Assembly: GCF_003205515.1 (NCBI RefSeq)
Contig: NZ_KZ826481.1
Coordinates: 741,627-805,626, forward strand
DNA: 64,000 nucleotides
Origin: Litorivita pollutaquae
Lineage (GTDB): Bacteria; Pseudomonadota; Alphaproteobacteria; Rhodobacterales; Rhodobacteraceae
Direction of reading: 5' to 3'
This document shows, one piece after another, positions 18,818-28,290 of the stretch (positions are counted from its first letter, which is position 1; each line of letters starts with the position of its first letter). The notes below the pieces were generated by a model that was not told where the DNA came from, did not search any database, and saw only the letters and a list, made by a program, of their open reading frames with translations. Made by a program: the position numbers and the translations under genes.

Positions 18818-20113
18818 ATGACTGCCACAACCCGCGATGCTGGATTTTTCACCGAAAGCCTGTCGACCCGTGACCCCGAGCTTTTTGCTTCGATCACCGA
18901 TGAATTGGGCCGTCAGCGCCACGAGATCGAATTGATCGCCTCGGAAAACATCGTCTCTGCCGCCGTGATGGAAGCGCAGGGTTCGGTATTGACCAACAAA
19001 TACGCCGAAGGCTATCCGGGGCGCCGGTATTATGGGGGCTGCCAATATGTGGATGTGGCCGAAAACCTTGCCATTGATCGGGCCAAGCAATTGTTTGGAT
19101 GCGATTTTGCCAACGTCCAACCCAATTCAGGCAGCCAAGCCAACCAAGGCGTATTCACCGCGCTCTTGCAACCGGGCGATACAATTTTGGGCATGTCCTT
19201 GGACGCGGGGGGCCATTTGACCCACGGCGCGAAGCCGAACCAATCGGGCAAATGGTTCAATGCCGTGCAATACGGTGTGCGCAAGCAAGACAGCCTGATC
19301 GACTATGACCAGATCCAAGAATTGGCCACCGAGCATAAGCCAAAGATGCTCATCGCCGGCGGCTCGGCCATTCCGCGTCAGGTGGATTTCAAGAAGATGC
19401 GCGAGATTGCCGATTCTGTCGGCGCCTATTTGATGGTGGATATGGCGCATTTCGCCGGTCTGGTGGCCGCGGGCGAACATCCCTCGCCCTTCCCCTACGC
19501 CGATGTGGCGACCACAACGACGCATAAAACCCTGCGCGGCCCGCGCGGCGGCATGATCCTCACCAATGACGAGGCCATCGCCAAGAAAATCAATTCGGCA
19601 ATTTTCCCCGGCATCCAAGGCGGCCCTTTGATGCATGTGATCGCAGCCAAAGCCGTCGCCTTTGCCGAGGCGCTGCGCCCCGAATTCAAGACCTACCAAA
19701 AGCAGGTGCGCCTCAATGCCGTGGCTTTGGCGGATCAACTGATGAAAGGCGGCCTCGACATCGTCACCGGCGGCACCGACACGCATGTGATGTTGGTCGA
19801 TCTGCGCCCCAAAGGGGTCAAGGGCAACGCCACCGAAAAAGCCTTGGGCCGCGCGCATATCACGTGCAACAAGAACGGCATTCCCTTTGATCCGGAAAAA
19901 CCGATGGTCACTTCGGGCGTGCGCCTTGGCACCCCTGCGGGCACGACGCGCGGGTTTGGCGAGGATGAATTCCGTTTGATCGGCGATTGGATTGTCGAGG
20001 TTGTTGACGGTTTGGCCGCCAATGGCGAAGAAGGCAACGCCGAGATTGAGGCGGCTGTGAAGGCCAAAGTCGAAGCGCTGTGCGAAAAGTTCCCGATGTA
20101 TCCGAACCTGTGA
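18818..20113 (+). CDS. glyA: Serine hydroxymethyltransferase
   Basis: The 431-residue PLP enzyme converts serine and tetrahydrofolate to glycine and methylene-THF, the main one-carbon entry. The PLP lysine is Lys 237 in [36 protein letters not shown] and [15 protein letters not shown] are family blocks. Start ATG 18818 follows GGGAGAG; the frame extends earlier without a site. It is a single gene ended by a terminator at 20152. Confidence 0.98.
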   Translation: MTATTRDAGFFTESLSTRDPELFASITDELGRQRHEIELIASENIVSAAVMEAQGSVLTNKYAEGYPGRRYYGGCQYVDVAENLAIDRAKQLFGCDFANVQPNSGSQANQGVFTALLQPGDTILGMSLDAGGHLTHGAKPNQSGKWFNAVQYGVRKQDSLIDYDQIQELATEHKPKMLIAGGSAIPRQVDFKKMREIADSVGAYLMVDMAHFAGLVAAGEHPSPFPYADVATTTTHKTLRGPRGGMILTNDEAIAKKINSAIFPGIQGGPLMHVIAAKAVAFAEALRPEFKTYQKQVRLNAVALADQLMKGGLDIVTGGTDTHVMLVDLRPKGVKGNATEKALGRAHITCNKNGIPFDPEKPMVTSGVRLGTPAGTTRGFGEDEFRLIGDWIVEVVDGLAANGEEGNAEIEAAVKAKVEALCEKFPMYPNL

Positions 20114-20151
20114 TGTGATCGCGCTGCGGCGCGCATGTCCTCACCACGATG

Positions 20152-20182
20152 GGGAAGTCCGGCATGTCGGGCTTCCCTTTTT
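20152..20182 (+). terminator. Rho-independent terminator of glyA
   Basis: A 9-bp stem (20152-20160 with 20169-20177, one G-T pair) with an 8-base loop is followed by five T, 38 bases after the glyA stop. Confidence 0.9.
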
Positions 20183-20198
20183 CATTTGCAACGGGGAC

Positions 20199-20570
20199 TT
20201 ATAACACCCCGCGCCAGCGCAAAAGTGCAATCAAAATGGCAAACATCACGAAGAGGTTGACCATATTCGCCGTGGCCCAGCCGAGCAAAGCATGGATGCG
20301 CCGCGCGCGCCGGTCATAGCCTTCGAGCGCCCGGAGCAGCACGGCCATATCCTTTTGAGCGCGCGCGGTATCAATTTGCCGCCGGAGCTTAGGATGAGCG
20401 CACAAAGGCTCGATCGCGGCAAGACGCTGCCCCGCTTTGCGCGCGGGCCCCGGCAACCGTCGCCCGGCTTTGGTGATGGCACGGTCCAATGGTTGGGCGC
20501 GGATGTTCATCTGTGCCTCCATAGCGGTGTAAATCCGCCCGAATCCGTCCTCTAACTGCATGTCATCCAT
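20199..20570 (-). CDS. Small protein with C-terminal membrane anchor, unknown function
   Basis: I do not recognise this 123-residue protein. Residues 1-95 are charged and helical, with repeated basic patches (AGRRLPGPARKAGQRLAAIE). Residues about 97-119 (ANMVNLFVMFAILIALL) form one hydrophobic segment near the end, so it is probably tail-anchored in the inner membrane. GAGGTGG lies just ahead of the start at 20570. It runs toward glyA and diverges from the hydrolase gene at 20662. Confidence 0.65.
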   Translation of the reverse strand: MDDMQLEDGFGRIYTAMEAQMNIRAQPLDRAITKAGRRLPGPARKAGQRLAAIEPLCAHPKLRRQIDTARAQKDMAVLLRALEGYDRRARRIHALLGWATANMVNLFVMFAILIALLRWRGVL

Positions 20571-20661
20571 TGCATGCCACCTCGCATCATCACCCTACTT
20601 CGCGCCGGTGCAGCCCTCAATAGCGCTGGCCTCACGCAGAGGCAGACGGTATCACGGGCGC

Positions 20662-21438
20662 ATGTTGAACATGATCGAACACGCGTCCCGCGCCGCCGCG
20701 CCGGATACCACGCCAGAGCTTCTTATCGTCCATGGCCTTTACGGGTCGGCGCGCAACTGGGGCGTCATCGCCAAACGTCTGTCGGACGCGCGCACCGTCG
20801 TCGCCGTGGATCAGCGCAACCATGGCGACAGCCCGTGGTGTGACACCCATTCCTACGAGGATATGGCCGACGATTTGGCCGAAGTGATCCGTACCCGCGG
20901 CGCGCCAATGGATGTTTTAGGCCACTCGATGGGCGGTAAGGCCGCAATGGTTTTGGCGCTCAAATATCCCGCATTGGTGCGGCGTTTGATCGTCGCAGAC
21001 ATCGCGCCGGTCGCCTACACCCACAGCCAGATCCAGTATATCGAAGCGATGCGGGGGCTGGACTTGAGCGCAATCGAAAAGCGGTCGGATGCCAAAGCGC
21101 CGCTGGAGGCATTGGTCGACGATCCGGCTTTGGTGCCGTTCTTTTTGCAATCCTTGGACGTGGCCGGAAAATCCTGGCGGCTCAATCTCGATGTTTTGGC
21201 GGACGAGATGCCGAAAATCCTGTCGTTCCCCGAGATTGACGGGCAATTCAAAGGGCCGGTATTGTTCCTGTCCGGTGCCAATTCGGACTATGTCGCCCGT
21301 GAATACCGCCCGAAGATCAAAGGATTTTTCCCCGAAGCGCGCTTTGCCAAAATCCCCGGCGCGGGGCATTGGCTACATGCTGAAAAGCCGCGCGAGTTTG
21401 AAGCGGCAGTGCGCGCCTATCTCGATCTGGCGGCCTAG
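20662..21438 (+). CDS. Alpha/beta-fold hydrolase (YbfF-like esterase)
   Basis: The 258-residue protein has the alpha/beta hydrolase layout: LLIVHGLYGSARNW (oxyanion region, about 20-33), nucleophile elbow GHSMGG at 87-92 with Ser 89, and the catalytic His in GAGHWLHAEKP near 236. The VDQRNHGDS segment is typical of the YbfF esterase group, which hydrolyses short acyl esters and thioesters. The natural substrate is unknown. Two close starts (20662 and 20671) are possible and neither has a strong binding site. Confidence 0.85.
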   Translation: MLNMIEHASRAAAPDTTPELLIVHGLYGSARNWGVIAKRLSDARTVVAVDQRNHGDSPWCDTHSYEDMADDLAEVIRTRGAPMDVLGHSMGGKAAMVLALKYPALVRRLIVADIAPVAYTHSQIQYIEAMRGLDLSAIEKRSDAKAPLEALVDDPALVPFFLQSLDVAGKSWRLNLDVLADEMPKILSFPEIDGQFKGPVLFLSGANSDYVAREYRPKIKGFFPEARFAKIPGAGHWLHAEKPREFEAAVRAYLDLAA

Positions 21439-21455
21439 TGCTGCCTTGAATAACT

Positions 21456-21501
21456 GGCGGCAGCGATCCCAACAGGACCCCTCCCTTGCGTCGCTGCCGC
21501 C
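21456..21501. terminator. Long-stem hairpin between convergent genes
   Basis: An exact 11-bp stem (21456-21466 with 21491-21501) spans a 24-base loop between the convergent hydrolase and the small membrane protein gene. It lacks a T-tract on both strands, so it may act as a weak or bidirectional terminator or an mRNA 3' end stabiliser. Confidence 0.5.
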
Positions 21502-21529
21502 CTCTCCCGCCGAGGCGGAAACCGGAAGA

Positions 21530-21715
21530 TTACGCGTTGTTGATGATCGCTTTGGCGACAAAATAAGTCGCCGGAAGAGCGGCCACAAACCCGACGGCAG
21601 CCGCCACCACGATCGGTTGCAACGTGTCGTAGCCCATCGTCAACGAAGCCACCATCAGCGTGCCCGCAAGCGTGGTGCCGATCAATGAATACAGGATAGT
21701 TGCCAATCGCAGCAT
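21530..21715 (-). CDS. Small two-helix membrane protein (often labelled CTP synthetase in Rhodobacterales)
   Basis: The 61-residue protein consists of two hydrophobic helices (LATILYSLIGTTLAGTLMVA and IVVAAAVGFVAALPATYFVA) with a short TMGYDTLQP turn. Close homologues in Rhodobacterales carry the label CTP synthetase in databases, which cannot be right for a protein with no enzymatic domain. Real function is unknown. GAGG precedes the start at 21715. Confidence 0.75.
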   Translation of the reverse strand: MLRLATILYSLIGTTLAGTLMVASLTMGYDTLQPIVVAAAVGFVAALPATYFVAKAIINNA

Positions 21716-21911
21716 AGCGCGCCTCATCTGTCTCGTATGTGTTCCAAGGCAGATATTATCAGATTCGAATGTATGGCGCTTTGATCTGGGTCAGGTCGCA
21801 GAATAATCCGCGATCATTATACCCCGCCCCGACCCGTGACAGTGGTTCGGGCACTGCCGATGCCGAACTTTGGCATTCAATCGATTGTTCAGCCCGCTCA
21901 TCAGACTTGAG

Positions 21912-22784
21912 TCATCTTCGCGAAACGGAAAAATTTCGAAAGCCGTTTTTGCTCATGAGGGTAGAGACCTCTGCCTCAGAGAGCCTACACTCTCTGCCAA
22001 GCTGAACGCTCTCAATCGCACCTGATGGATCATAGCTTCCGCTCTTGTAAACCCCGAACGGTTTTTCAACGTAATCTTTGCCAGTGATTTCAATAATTTT
22101 CTTGGGCACGCGCTTTTGCATCTTGCCTGGGTTTAGAAAAGAGGGGGCATCTGGGCGCCGAGGGTCGGAAAACTGAATGTATGAGAATCGGATTTCATCT
22201 TCGTATGACCACTTTACGGTCTTCACCGATATTATGATCAGGCAAGCAAGTCTCGCAGCCAATTGAAAAAGCGCTATCGGGTGTTGAGTGCCACTTGCCA
22301 CTATTTTTGCTGAGAACCGGTCTATAACTTCGTCAACGATTTGCCGTCCCTGATACTCGTTTTTCTCGTTCAAATAAGATATTTTGGTCATTCTACCGCC
22401 ATCATCGGCACTCAATTGGTTCATCGCTTTGGCTCTGAAACCTATCGAAACACCTGTGTCATTGGCGGCGTATTCCTTCCACATTTTTTCATTTTCTCGA
22501 TTAGGCGTAAAACAGGTCGCATAAAATGTGTCGTGTCCGGCATAAAGACTGTTAATCTTCGCCCTCGCACTACAAGTTAATAACTTTGCCGTTTCAGTAG
22601 AAAAGTCTCTAGAGAAGGCTTCGGACATCGCGTCATAAAAAACCTCGGGCCCAATCAGTAATTCGCGGTCGTCATTGGATTTGGTGATATTGCACAGCCA
22701 TAATTTCTTTGAGGCCACTATACCCAGAAACCCCGCTTCACTCGTGAAGTGATAAAGCGGAGCAGTAAATTCCAAATCAACCAC
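21912..22784 (-). CDS. DUF2971 domain protein, AT-rich (probably acquired)
   Basis: The 290-residue protein has the DUF2971 pattern: LYHFTSEAGFLGIVASKKLW at the N-terminus, NDDRE near 40, FYATCFTPNRENEKMWKEYA in the middle, GVSIGF shortly after and WSYEDEIRF further on. The family has no established activity. A sample 60-base line within the gene is 45% G+C against about 62% for the neighbouring glyA, which points to recent transfer. It lies 31 bases downstream of lepA in the same direction and may be read from the lepA transcript. No transposase, integrase or repeat flanks it. Confidence 0.8.
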   Translation of the reverse strand: MVDLEFTAPLYHFTSEAGFLGIVASKKLWLCNITKSNDDRELLIGPEVFYDAMSEAFSRDFSTETAKLLTCSARAKINSLYAGHDTFYATCFTPNRENEKMWKEYAANDTGVSIGFRAKAMNQLSADDGGRMTKISYLNEKNEYQGRQIVDEVIDRFSAKIVASGTQHPIALFQLAARLACLIIISVKTVKWSYEDEIRFSYIQFSDPRRPDAPSFLNPGKMQKRVPKKIIEITGKDYVEKPFGVYKSGSYDPSGAIESVQLGRECRLSEAEVSTLMSKNGFRNFSVSRR

Positions 22785-22815
22785 TTACCATTCCTCAATG
22801 ACCTATCTTGGTGAC

Positions 22816-24615
22816 CTAATTGTCCAATTTGAGAGCGGAAATAAACGCCTCTTGCGGAATGTCGACTTTGCCGAACTGGCGCATTTTTTTCTTACCGGCT
22901 TTTTGTTTTTCCAAAAGCTTCTTCTTGCGCGTCATGTCCCCGCCGTAACATTTGGCGGTCACGTCCTTGCGCATCGCAGACAGTGTTTCGCGGGCAATGA
23001 CCTTGCCGCCAATGGCGGCTTGGATCGGAATTTTGAACATATGACGCGGGATCAGATCTTTGAGCTTTTCAACCATTGCCCGTCCACGCATTTCGGCGCG
23101 GTCGCGGTGCACCATGGTGGACAAGGCGTCAACCGGTTCGTCATTCACAAGGATCGACATTTTCACAAGGTAATCCTGACGATAGCCGATCATTTGATAA
23201 TCAAACGACGCATAGCCTTTGGTCACCGATTTCAAACGGTCGTAGAAATCGAACACCACCTCGTTGAGCGGCAAATCATAGACCACCATCGCGCGGCTAC
23301 CGGCATAGGTCAGGTCTTCCTGTATACCACGGCGGTCTTGGCAAAGTTTCAGCACATCTCCGAGGTATTCGTCGGGCACTAGAATGGTCGCCTTGATCCG
23401 CGGCTCTTCCAGGTGATCCACATGGGTCAGATCGGGCATATCAGCCGGGTTATGCAGTTCGATCATCGACCCGTCACGCATATAGATATGGTAGATTACC
23501 GAAGGTGCCGTGGTGATCAATTCGATGTTATATTCGCGCTCGATCCGGTCGCGGATCACCTCAAGGTGCAGCAGCCCGAGGAAGCCGCAGCGAAAGCCAA
23601 AGCCCAGCGCCGCAGAGGTTTCCATCTCGTGGCTGAAAGAGGCATCATTGAGCGCCAGTTTCTCAATCGCATCGCGCAGATCTTCGAATTCGGCGCTATC
23701 GACGGGGAACAGCCCACAGAACACCACCGGTTGCGAAGGTTTGAACCCCTCCAGAGGTGTCTCGCAGGGCTTCTTTTCATGGGTGATCGTGTCGCCAACG
23801 CGGGTGTCGCGCACCTGCTTGATCGAAGCGGTCAGAAATCCGATTTCGCCCGGACCCAATTCGGTGATCATTTCCATTTGCGGACGGAAAACGCCGATGC
23901 GGTCCACATGGTGAATCGATCCGTTTTGCATCATCCGGATGCGGTCACCCTTTTTCAAAACGCCATCCATGATCCGCACCAAAACGATCACGCCAAGATA
24001 GCTGTCATACCAGCTATCGACCAACATCGCCTTGAGCGGCGCATCGAGTGTGCCGGTCGGGGCAGGCAGATGGGTCACGATCGCCTCAAGCGTCTCGTGA
24101 ATGCCCTGTCCGGTTTTGGCCGACACCTGGATCGCATCGGTGGCGTCGATTCCGATCACATCTTCGATCTGTTCGGCGACGCGATCACAATCCGAGGCCG
24201 GCAGGTCGATCTTGTTGAGCACCGGCACGATCTCGTGATCCGCATCAATCGCGTGATAAACGTTGGCCAATGTCTGCGCCTCGACGCCTTGGGTGCTGTC
24301 CACCACCAAAAGCGAACCTTCGACCGCGCGCATAGAGCGTGAAACCTCATAGGCGAAATCGACGTGGCCGGGGGTGTCGATGAGGTTGAGAACATATTTC
24401 TCGCCATCATCGGCTTGATAGTCGATACGCACGGTGTTGGCCTTGATGGTGATGCCGCGCTCGCGCTCGATATCCATACTGTCGAGCAATTGCTCTTTCA
24501 TATCGCGCCCTGCGACCGTGCCCGTCTCTTGGATAAGGCGGTCGGCAAGGGTGGATTTACCGTGGTCAATATGCGCCACGATGGAGAAATTGCGGATTTT
24601 GTTCAGATCGGTCAT
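22816..24615 (-). CDS. lepA: Elongation factor 4 (back-translocating GTPase)
   Basis: The 599-residue ribosome-associated GTPase shows the G1 motif HIDHGKST (15-22), DTPGHVDF (G3) and LNKIDLPAS (G4). The C-terminal LepA-specific domain is present (SYVMRDG-like [20 protein letters not shown], then [20 protein letters not shown]). The length is the family standard. LepA acts on 30S assembly and stalled ribosomes. The DUF2971 gene follows 31 bases downstream. Confidence 0.98.
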   Translation of the reverse strand: MTDLNKIRNFSIVAHIDHGKSTLADRLIQETGTVAGRDMKEQLLDSMDIERERGITIKANTVRIDYQADDGEKYVLNLIDTPGHVDFAYEVSRSMRAVEGSLLVVDSTQGVEAQTLANVYHAIDADHEIVPVLNKIDLPASDCDRVAEQIEDVIGIDATDAIQVSAKTGQGIHETLEAIVTHLPAPTGTLDAPLKAMLVDSWYDSYLGVIVLVRIMDGVLKKGDRIRMMQNGSIHHVDRIGVFRPQMEMITELGPGEIGFLTASIKQVRDTRVGDTITHEKKPCETPLEGFKPSQPVVFCGLFPVDSAEFEDLRDAIEKLALNDASFSHEMETSAALGFGFRCGFLGLLHLEVIRDRIEREYNIELITTAPSVIYHIYMRDGSMIELHNPADMPDLTHVDHLEEPRIKATILVPDEYLGDVLKLCQDRRGIQEDLTYAGSRAMVVYDLPLNEVVFDFYDRLKSVTKGYASFDYQMIGYRQDYLVKMSILVNDEPVDALSTMVHRDRAEMRGRAMVEKLKDLIPRHMFKIPIQAAIGGKVIARETLSAMRKDVTAKCYGGDMTRKKKLLEKQKAGKKKMRQFGKVDIPQEAFISALKLDN

Positions 24616-24964
24616 GGGCTGGATATGATCGGGATTCGAGGACCGGTCAAGATGGCATCGCCTATGCCCGCACAGCGCAGATAAAAAAGGGGCGTTTGCC
24701 CTGCTGCTCCGTCGTATATGCGGTGACTTTTATCGCGGAATGCCCCGGTTTTCCCGCGCCAAGGCGCAGGGACGCAAATCGGTCAAAACAGCGGGTGTGG
24801 TAAAACCGGATGTAAACTTAATGTGAGGCAAAGCCGGCACTTGTATGGCGCGTCGATTCTTCAACCATTTCGGGCTTCTACCAAGGGGATCGCCATGACA
24901 GCGCCCCGCGCAGACGATTGAAACGTGGCGCATTCTGGGTCATACTGAAGTTTGAGGATGCTCC
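24616..24964. other. Intergenic region upstream of lepA, no gene seen
   Basis: The 349 bases between the divergent lepA and the small secreted protein gene should carry both promoters. Short open frames here have no binding site and no recognisable product. No clear hairpin or repeat was found. Confidence 0.45.
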
Positions 24965-25336
24965 ATGCTGGCGAGACAAAAGGCACAAAGCCATAGCCCC
25001 GGCAAAATCAAGCGGTGTGATATGATCAAACGAACTCTTCAAGTGGCTTTGTTGGCGGTGTTTTTAACGCCTGCGCTGGCCGAGATCGCCGATGCCGGTC
25101 CGGTGGGCCGCGCCTGCCTGACCAGTCCGCGCAAAGCCAAATCGGTGCGGCTTTGCTCCTGTATCGACAGCGTGGCAAAGCGAAGCCTGAGCCGCGGCGA
25201 CCAACGGCTCGCCGCCAAATTCTTCCGCAAGCCGCAGCGGGCACAGGACATCCGCCAATCGGATTCGCGCCATCACGAGAGATTTTGGCAAAAATACAAA
25301 GCCTTCGGCACCCGCGTCGAAGCCACCTGCGGTTAA
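24965..25336 (+). CDS. Small secreted protein of unknown function
   Basis: I do not recognise this 123-residue protein. A hydrophobic segment (LQVALLAVFLTPALA) followed by IADAG is a signal peptide, so the product is probably periplasmic. The mature part is basic, with three cysteines near its start (ACLTSPRK, LCSCIDS) and one at the end (EATCG). The start at 24965 has GAGG eight bases upstream; the ATG at 25022 would give a shorter, more standard signal peptide but has no clear site. Its last four bases overlap tail-to-tail with the phosphatase gene. Confidence 0.62.
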   Translation: MLARQKAQSHSPGKIKRCDMIKRTLQVALLAVFLTPALAEIADAGPVGRACLTSPRKAKSVRLCSCIDSVAKRSLSRGDQRLAAKFFRKPQRAQDIRQSDSRHHERFWQKYKAFGTRVEATCG

Positions 25337-25794
25337 GCTTGCACACCGTCCAGTGCGACCGCCGAAATCAACCCCTGCACCGCCTCTTCAATGAGGTCGA
25401 GCGCCCCGTTGAAATCACGGGTATAATAGGGATCAGGCACATGCTCGATGCCCAGATCCGGCGCAAAATCCATCAACAACCGGATGGGCGTGTCATTGCC
25501 GGCGGGGCGAAGCCGTTCCATATCCGCACGGTTTTTATCATCCATTGCAATGAGATGGCCAAATCTATCAAAATCTGCTGCCGTGAACTGACGCGCGCGC
25601 ATCGATGCCAAATCATACCCCCGTGCCGCAGCGGCCGCCTGCATCGGCGCATAGGGCGGCTCACCCGCGTGCCATCCGCCGGTGCCTGCGCTGTCGATCC
25701 GCATTCCGGCGGGCGCACGCTCACGAAACACCGCTTCGGCGGCGGGCGAGCGGCAAATATTGCCAAGACAAACGAATAAAATATCGCGTTGCAT
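25333..25794 (-). CDS. Low-molecular-weight protein-tyrosine phosphatase
   Basis: The 153-residue enzyme has the P-loop CLGNICRS at residues 9-16 (C-x5-R-S) and the general-acid motif DPYY at 121-124, the signature of the LMW-PTP family rather than arsenate reductase. It hydrolyses phosphotyrosine, often regulating bacterial tyrosine kinases in exopolysaccharide production, although none is nearby. Start 25794 follows AAGGAT; an alternative start three codons upstream is possible. It diverges from the sirtuin gene. Confidence 0.93.
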   Translation of the reverse strand: MQRDILFVCLGNICRSPAAEAVFRERAPAGMRIDSAGTGGWHAGEPPYAPMQAAAAARGYDLASMRARQFTAADFDRFGHLIAMDDKNRADMERLRPAGNDTPIRLLMDFAPDLGIEHVPDPYYTRDFNGALDLIEEAVQGLISAVALDGVQA

Positions 25795-25872
25795 AGAGGA
25801 CATCCTTCGGGTGGTATTGCGGGTATGATTAAACGCGATCTGCCCAACCGCAAAGCGACAAAGGAGCCACCT

Positions 25873-26577
25873 ATGCGAAAGATCACGATCCTCACCGGTG
25901 CAGGCATCTCGGCCGAAAGCGGTCTTGGCACCTTTCGGGATGAGGGTGGGATATGGACGCAGCACCGCATCGAAGACGTTGCCACCCCCGAAGGCTTCGT
26001 CCGCGATCCGGATTTGGTGCACGGGTTTTACAACGCGCGGCGGGCACAAGTAAAAACCGCAACCCCAAATGCCGCGCATCGTGCCTTGGCGGCGCTTGAA
26101 GCGGACTTCGACGGCGAGGTTGTGGTGGTGACGCAAAATGTTGACGAGCTGCATGAGGCCGCAGGAAGCCGGAATGTGTTGCATATGCACGGCATTCTGA
26201 CCGGCGCGCTCTGCGCCGCTTGCGGTCATCGTTGGCCTGCGCCGACCGTCATGGAAACAGGCGCATGCTGCCCGGTCTGTGTCGCGCCTACCGCGCGGCC
26301 CGATGTGGTATGGTTTGGCGAAATGCCCTATTTCATGGATGAGATATGGGCGCATCTGGAAACGACGGATCTTTTCGTGTCGATTGGCACGTCGGGCAAT
26401 GTCTACCCCGCCGCCGCCTTTGCGCAACACGCGCAGCGCGCAGGCGCGGATACGCTCGAACTGAACCTCGACCCTTCGGTCAATGCCCGCGATTTTGCCG
26501 CCGCGCGTCATGGCAACGCCAGCGTTATCGTGCCTCAATGGGTGTCCGAGGTCTTGAAGGCACAAGCATCGGGTTAG
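25873..26577 (+). CDS. cobB: NAD-dependent protein deacylase (sirtuin, CobB type)
   Basis: The 234-residue enzyme removes acyl groups from lysines using NAD. GAGISAESGLGTFRD (9-23) and TQNVDELHEAAG (87-98) form the NAD site, and catalytic His 106 lies in HMHG. A zinc site is formed by CAAC (114-117) and CCPVC (132-136). The FYNARR segment has Tyr 53 and Arg 56, the YxxR pair that in class III sirtuins favours succinyl and malonyl lysine. AAGGAG precedes the start. PrpE, a classic sirtuin target type, is encoded in the same window. Confidence 0.94.
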   Translation: MRKITILTGAGISAESGLGTFRDEGGIWTQHRIEDVATPEGFVRDPDLVHGFYNARRAQVKTATPNAAHRALAALEADFDGEVVVVTQNVDELHEAAGSRNVLHMHGILTGALCAACGHRWPAPTVMETGACCPVCVAPTARPDVVWFGEMPYFMDEIWAHLETTDLFVSIGTSGNVYPAAAFAQHAQRAGADTLELNLDPSVNARDFAAARHGNASVIVPQWVSEVLKAQASG

Positions 26578-26731
26578 ACGTCCCTGCGTCGGGAATTTGC
26601 TCTGCTGCGGACGTCGCCTCCACGATGAAAAAAGGGCGCAGGAATACAAGCAGAGCGGGCTCCGCGCGCCAGACAGAGCAGCGCGCGGAGCAAGGTTCAC
26701 CGCAGGGCCAATAGCGCCCCGCGCCTAATGC

Positions 26732-27232
26732 TTATGGCTTCATTTTCGAATGGTCCATCTTGCCATGGCTCATTCCGTGCATCGGCTTACGTTCCAGATC
26801 GACAGGCACCTCCACGGTGACTTCTCCGGCGTTTTCAAACACCAACGTGACGGGGATAATTTCGCCCTGCACCATCGGCTGTTTCAGACCAAGGAACATC
26901 ACATGATGACCGCCGCGCTGCATTTTCAAGGTCTCGCCCGCCGGAACGGCAAAGCCCGCCTCCACATGCAGCATCCGCATTACGCCGTTCTCATCCTCTT
27001 CATGGGTGTGCAATTCGGTGCGCTCTGCGGCCTCCGACCGCACGTCGGTCAGTTGGTCATCAGCGCCGGTCACATTTTCGATCATCATGAAGGCTGCACC
27101 CGAGGTCGACATGCTCGCCGAGGCGCGCGCATAGGGGTCTTTGACCATGATGCCATCGGCCCAGGCCGGCAGGGCAAAAACCGACAGGGACAAGGCGACA
27201 GCGCCCGCGAAAACGGAAGGTTTGAAAGACAT
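26732..27232 (-). CDS. Periplasmic copper chaperone PCu(A)C family
   Basis: The 166-residue protein has a signal peptide (ending ALPAWA) and the PCu(A)C copper-binding pattern: HTHEEDENGVMRM, then GGHHVMFLGLKQP, supplying His and Met ligands. A Met/His-rich tail (MHGMSHGKMDHSKMKP) adds a likely extra copper site. The family delivers Cu(I) to the CuA centre of cytochrome c oxidase in the periplasm. GGAGAG precedes ATG 27232. The neighbouring leftward gene at 27353 may belong to the same copper function. Confidence 0.93.
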   Translation of the reverse strand: MSFKPSVFAGAVALSLSVFALPAWADGIMVKDPYARASASMSTSGAAFMMIENVTGADDQLTDVRSEAAERTELHTHEEDENGVMRMLHVEAGFAVPAGETLKMQRGGHHVMFLGLKQPMVQGEIIPVTLVFENAGEVTVEVPVDLERKPMHGMSHGKMDHSKMKP

Positions 27233-27352
27233 CACGTCTCTCCTTTTTTATCAAGTATAGATCATCAGTTTATTGAGAGGTCTGCCCCCCGAAAGGGCAT
27301 GTCGCCGCCTGCCCCGTCCCAGAGACGTCAAAAGACAGAGCAGGCCGGCGGA

Positions 27353-27691
27353 TCAGCCCCGCACCGGCGGGCCGCGCGCCTGCGCCTCGGGGATGTGTGA
27401 TTGCGGAACGTCAATGCGCGCCCGCATTGGTTCCGCCATTATCACGGCCTGAGGCGGCACAGGCAAAAGGTTGGGTTCGGCCAATCCGGCAAACACCGTC
27501 ATCGCACAATCAGGACAAATATGTGGATGCGGGACCGGTAGGCCATCTGCATCGGTCAGAACCGTGATCGGCCCTGTTCCGGTGCAAAGTGTGATCTGAC
27601 CTGCGGGGCCCGTTGCCGCACGCGCCACGGCCATGCTTTGCCCCGTCAGGGACAGCATCAAGGCCAGCAGCACGGCCAGAATCGAGCGCAT
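27353..27691 (-). CDS. Small secreted or membrane protein with CPDC motif (DUF2946-like)
   Basis: The 112-residue protein starts with a hydrophobic export signal (SILAVLLALMLSLTGQSMAV). A short domain follows with ITLCTGTGPITVLTDADG and the metal-like PHPHICPDCAM motif, resembling DUF2946, a family usually found near copper genes. It lies 120 bases upstream of the PCu(A)C gene on the same strand, which supports a copper role by inference only. The start could also be 27706. Confidence 0.6.
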   Translation of the reverse strand: MRSILAVLLALMLSLTGQSMAVARAATGPAGQITLCTGTGPITVLTDADGLPVPHPHICPDCAMTVFAGLAEPNLLPVPPQAVIMAEPMRARIDVPQSHIPEAQARGPPVRG

Positions 27692-27928
27692 CACAGATCG
27701 TCTCATACGGGTCTTATAGGCTGCGACAAAAGAAAATGTAATCGCGGCAAAACGCATCAGCGGCAAACCACCGCCGTGCCCTGCCCTTGGCAAGCCATAG
27801 CCCGCGCCCTTTCGATTCTGCTTTCTTCAAATATCCCCGCCGGAGGCATCTGGCCTCTTAACCGGTCGCGCACCCCATATTGCACCGCATGACAGTCCCG
27901 CCCGGAAAACCACCTGCCCATACGAAAA

Positions 27929-27956
27929 ACCCCGCGACAGCACAGCTGCACGGGGC
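27929..27956 (-). terminator. Terminator-like hairpin downstream of rpmB
   Basis: On the minus strand GCCCCG and CGGGG pair across a 16-base segment that can itself fold (CAGCTGTGCTG), followed by five T (complement of 27925-27929). It lies 45-75 bases past the rpmB stop and faces the correct way. Confidence 0.6.
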
Positions 27957-27999
27957 TTTTACATATCCTTCCGGCATAGCGCGCCGGATGCCGCATCAA

Positions 28000-28290
28000 T
28001 CAGGCGCTTGCGGCCTGTGCTTTGGCGATCTCTTTTTTGACCTTCAAAGCCGTAGAGGACAATTCAACGTCCTTGGCTTTTGCGAGGAAGGCATCCAAGC
28101 CGCCGCGGTGATCCACGGTGCGCAGAGCGGCCGCCGAGATGCGCAGCTTGACGCCACGACCCAGTGTTTCCGATTGCAAGGTCACGTCGTTCAGGTTCGG
28201 CAAGAACCGGCGACGGGTTTTGTTGTTGGCGTGGCTGACATTGTTGCCAGTCATCGGGCCTTTTCCGGTCAATTCGCAGCGGCGCGACAT
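28000..28290 (-). CDS. rpmB: 50S ribosomal protein L28
   Basis: The 96-residue protein starts [20 protein letters not shown] and continues with [15 protein letters not shown] and [19 protein letters not shown], an unambiguous L28. The length is usual for alphaproteobacteria, which have a C-terminal extension. It is monocistronic, with a hairpin downstream. Confidence 0.98.
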   Translation of the reverse strand: MSRRCELTGKGPMTGNNVSHANNKTRRRFLPNLNDVTLQSETLGRGVKLRISAAALRTVDHRGGLDAFLAKAKDVELSSTALKVKKEIAKAQAASA

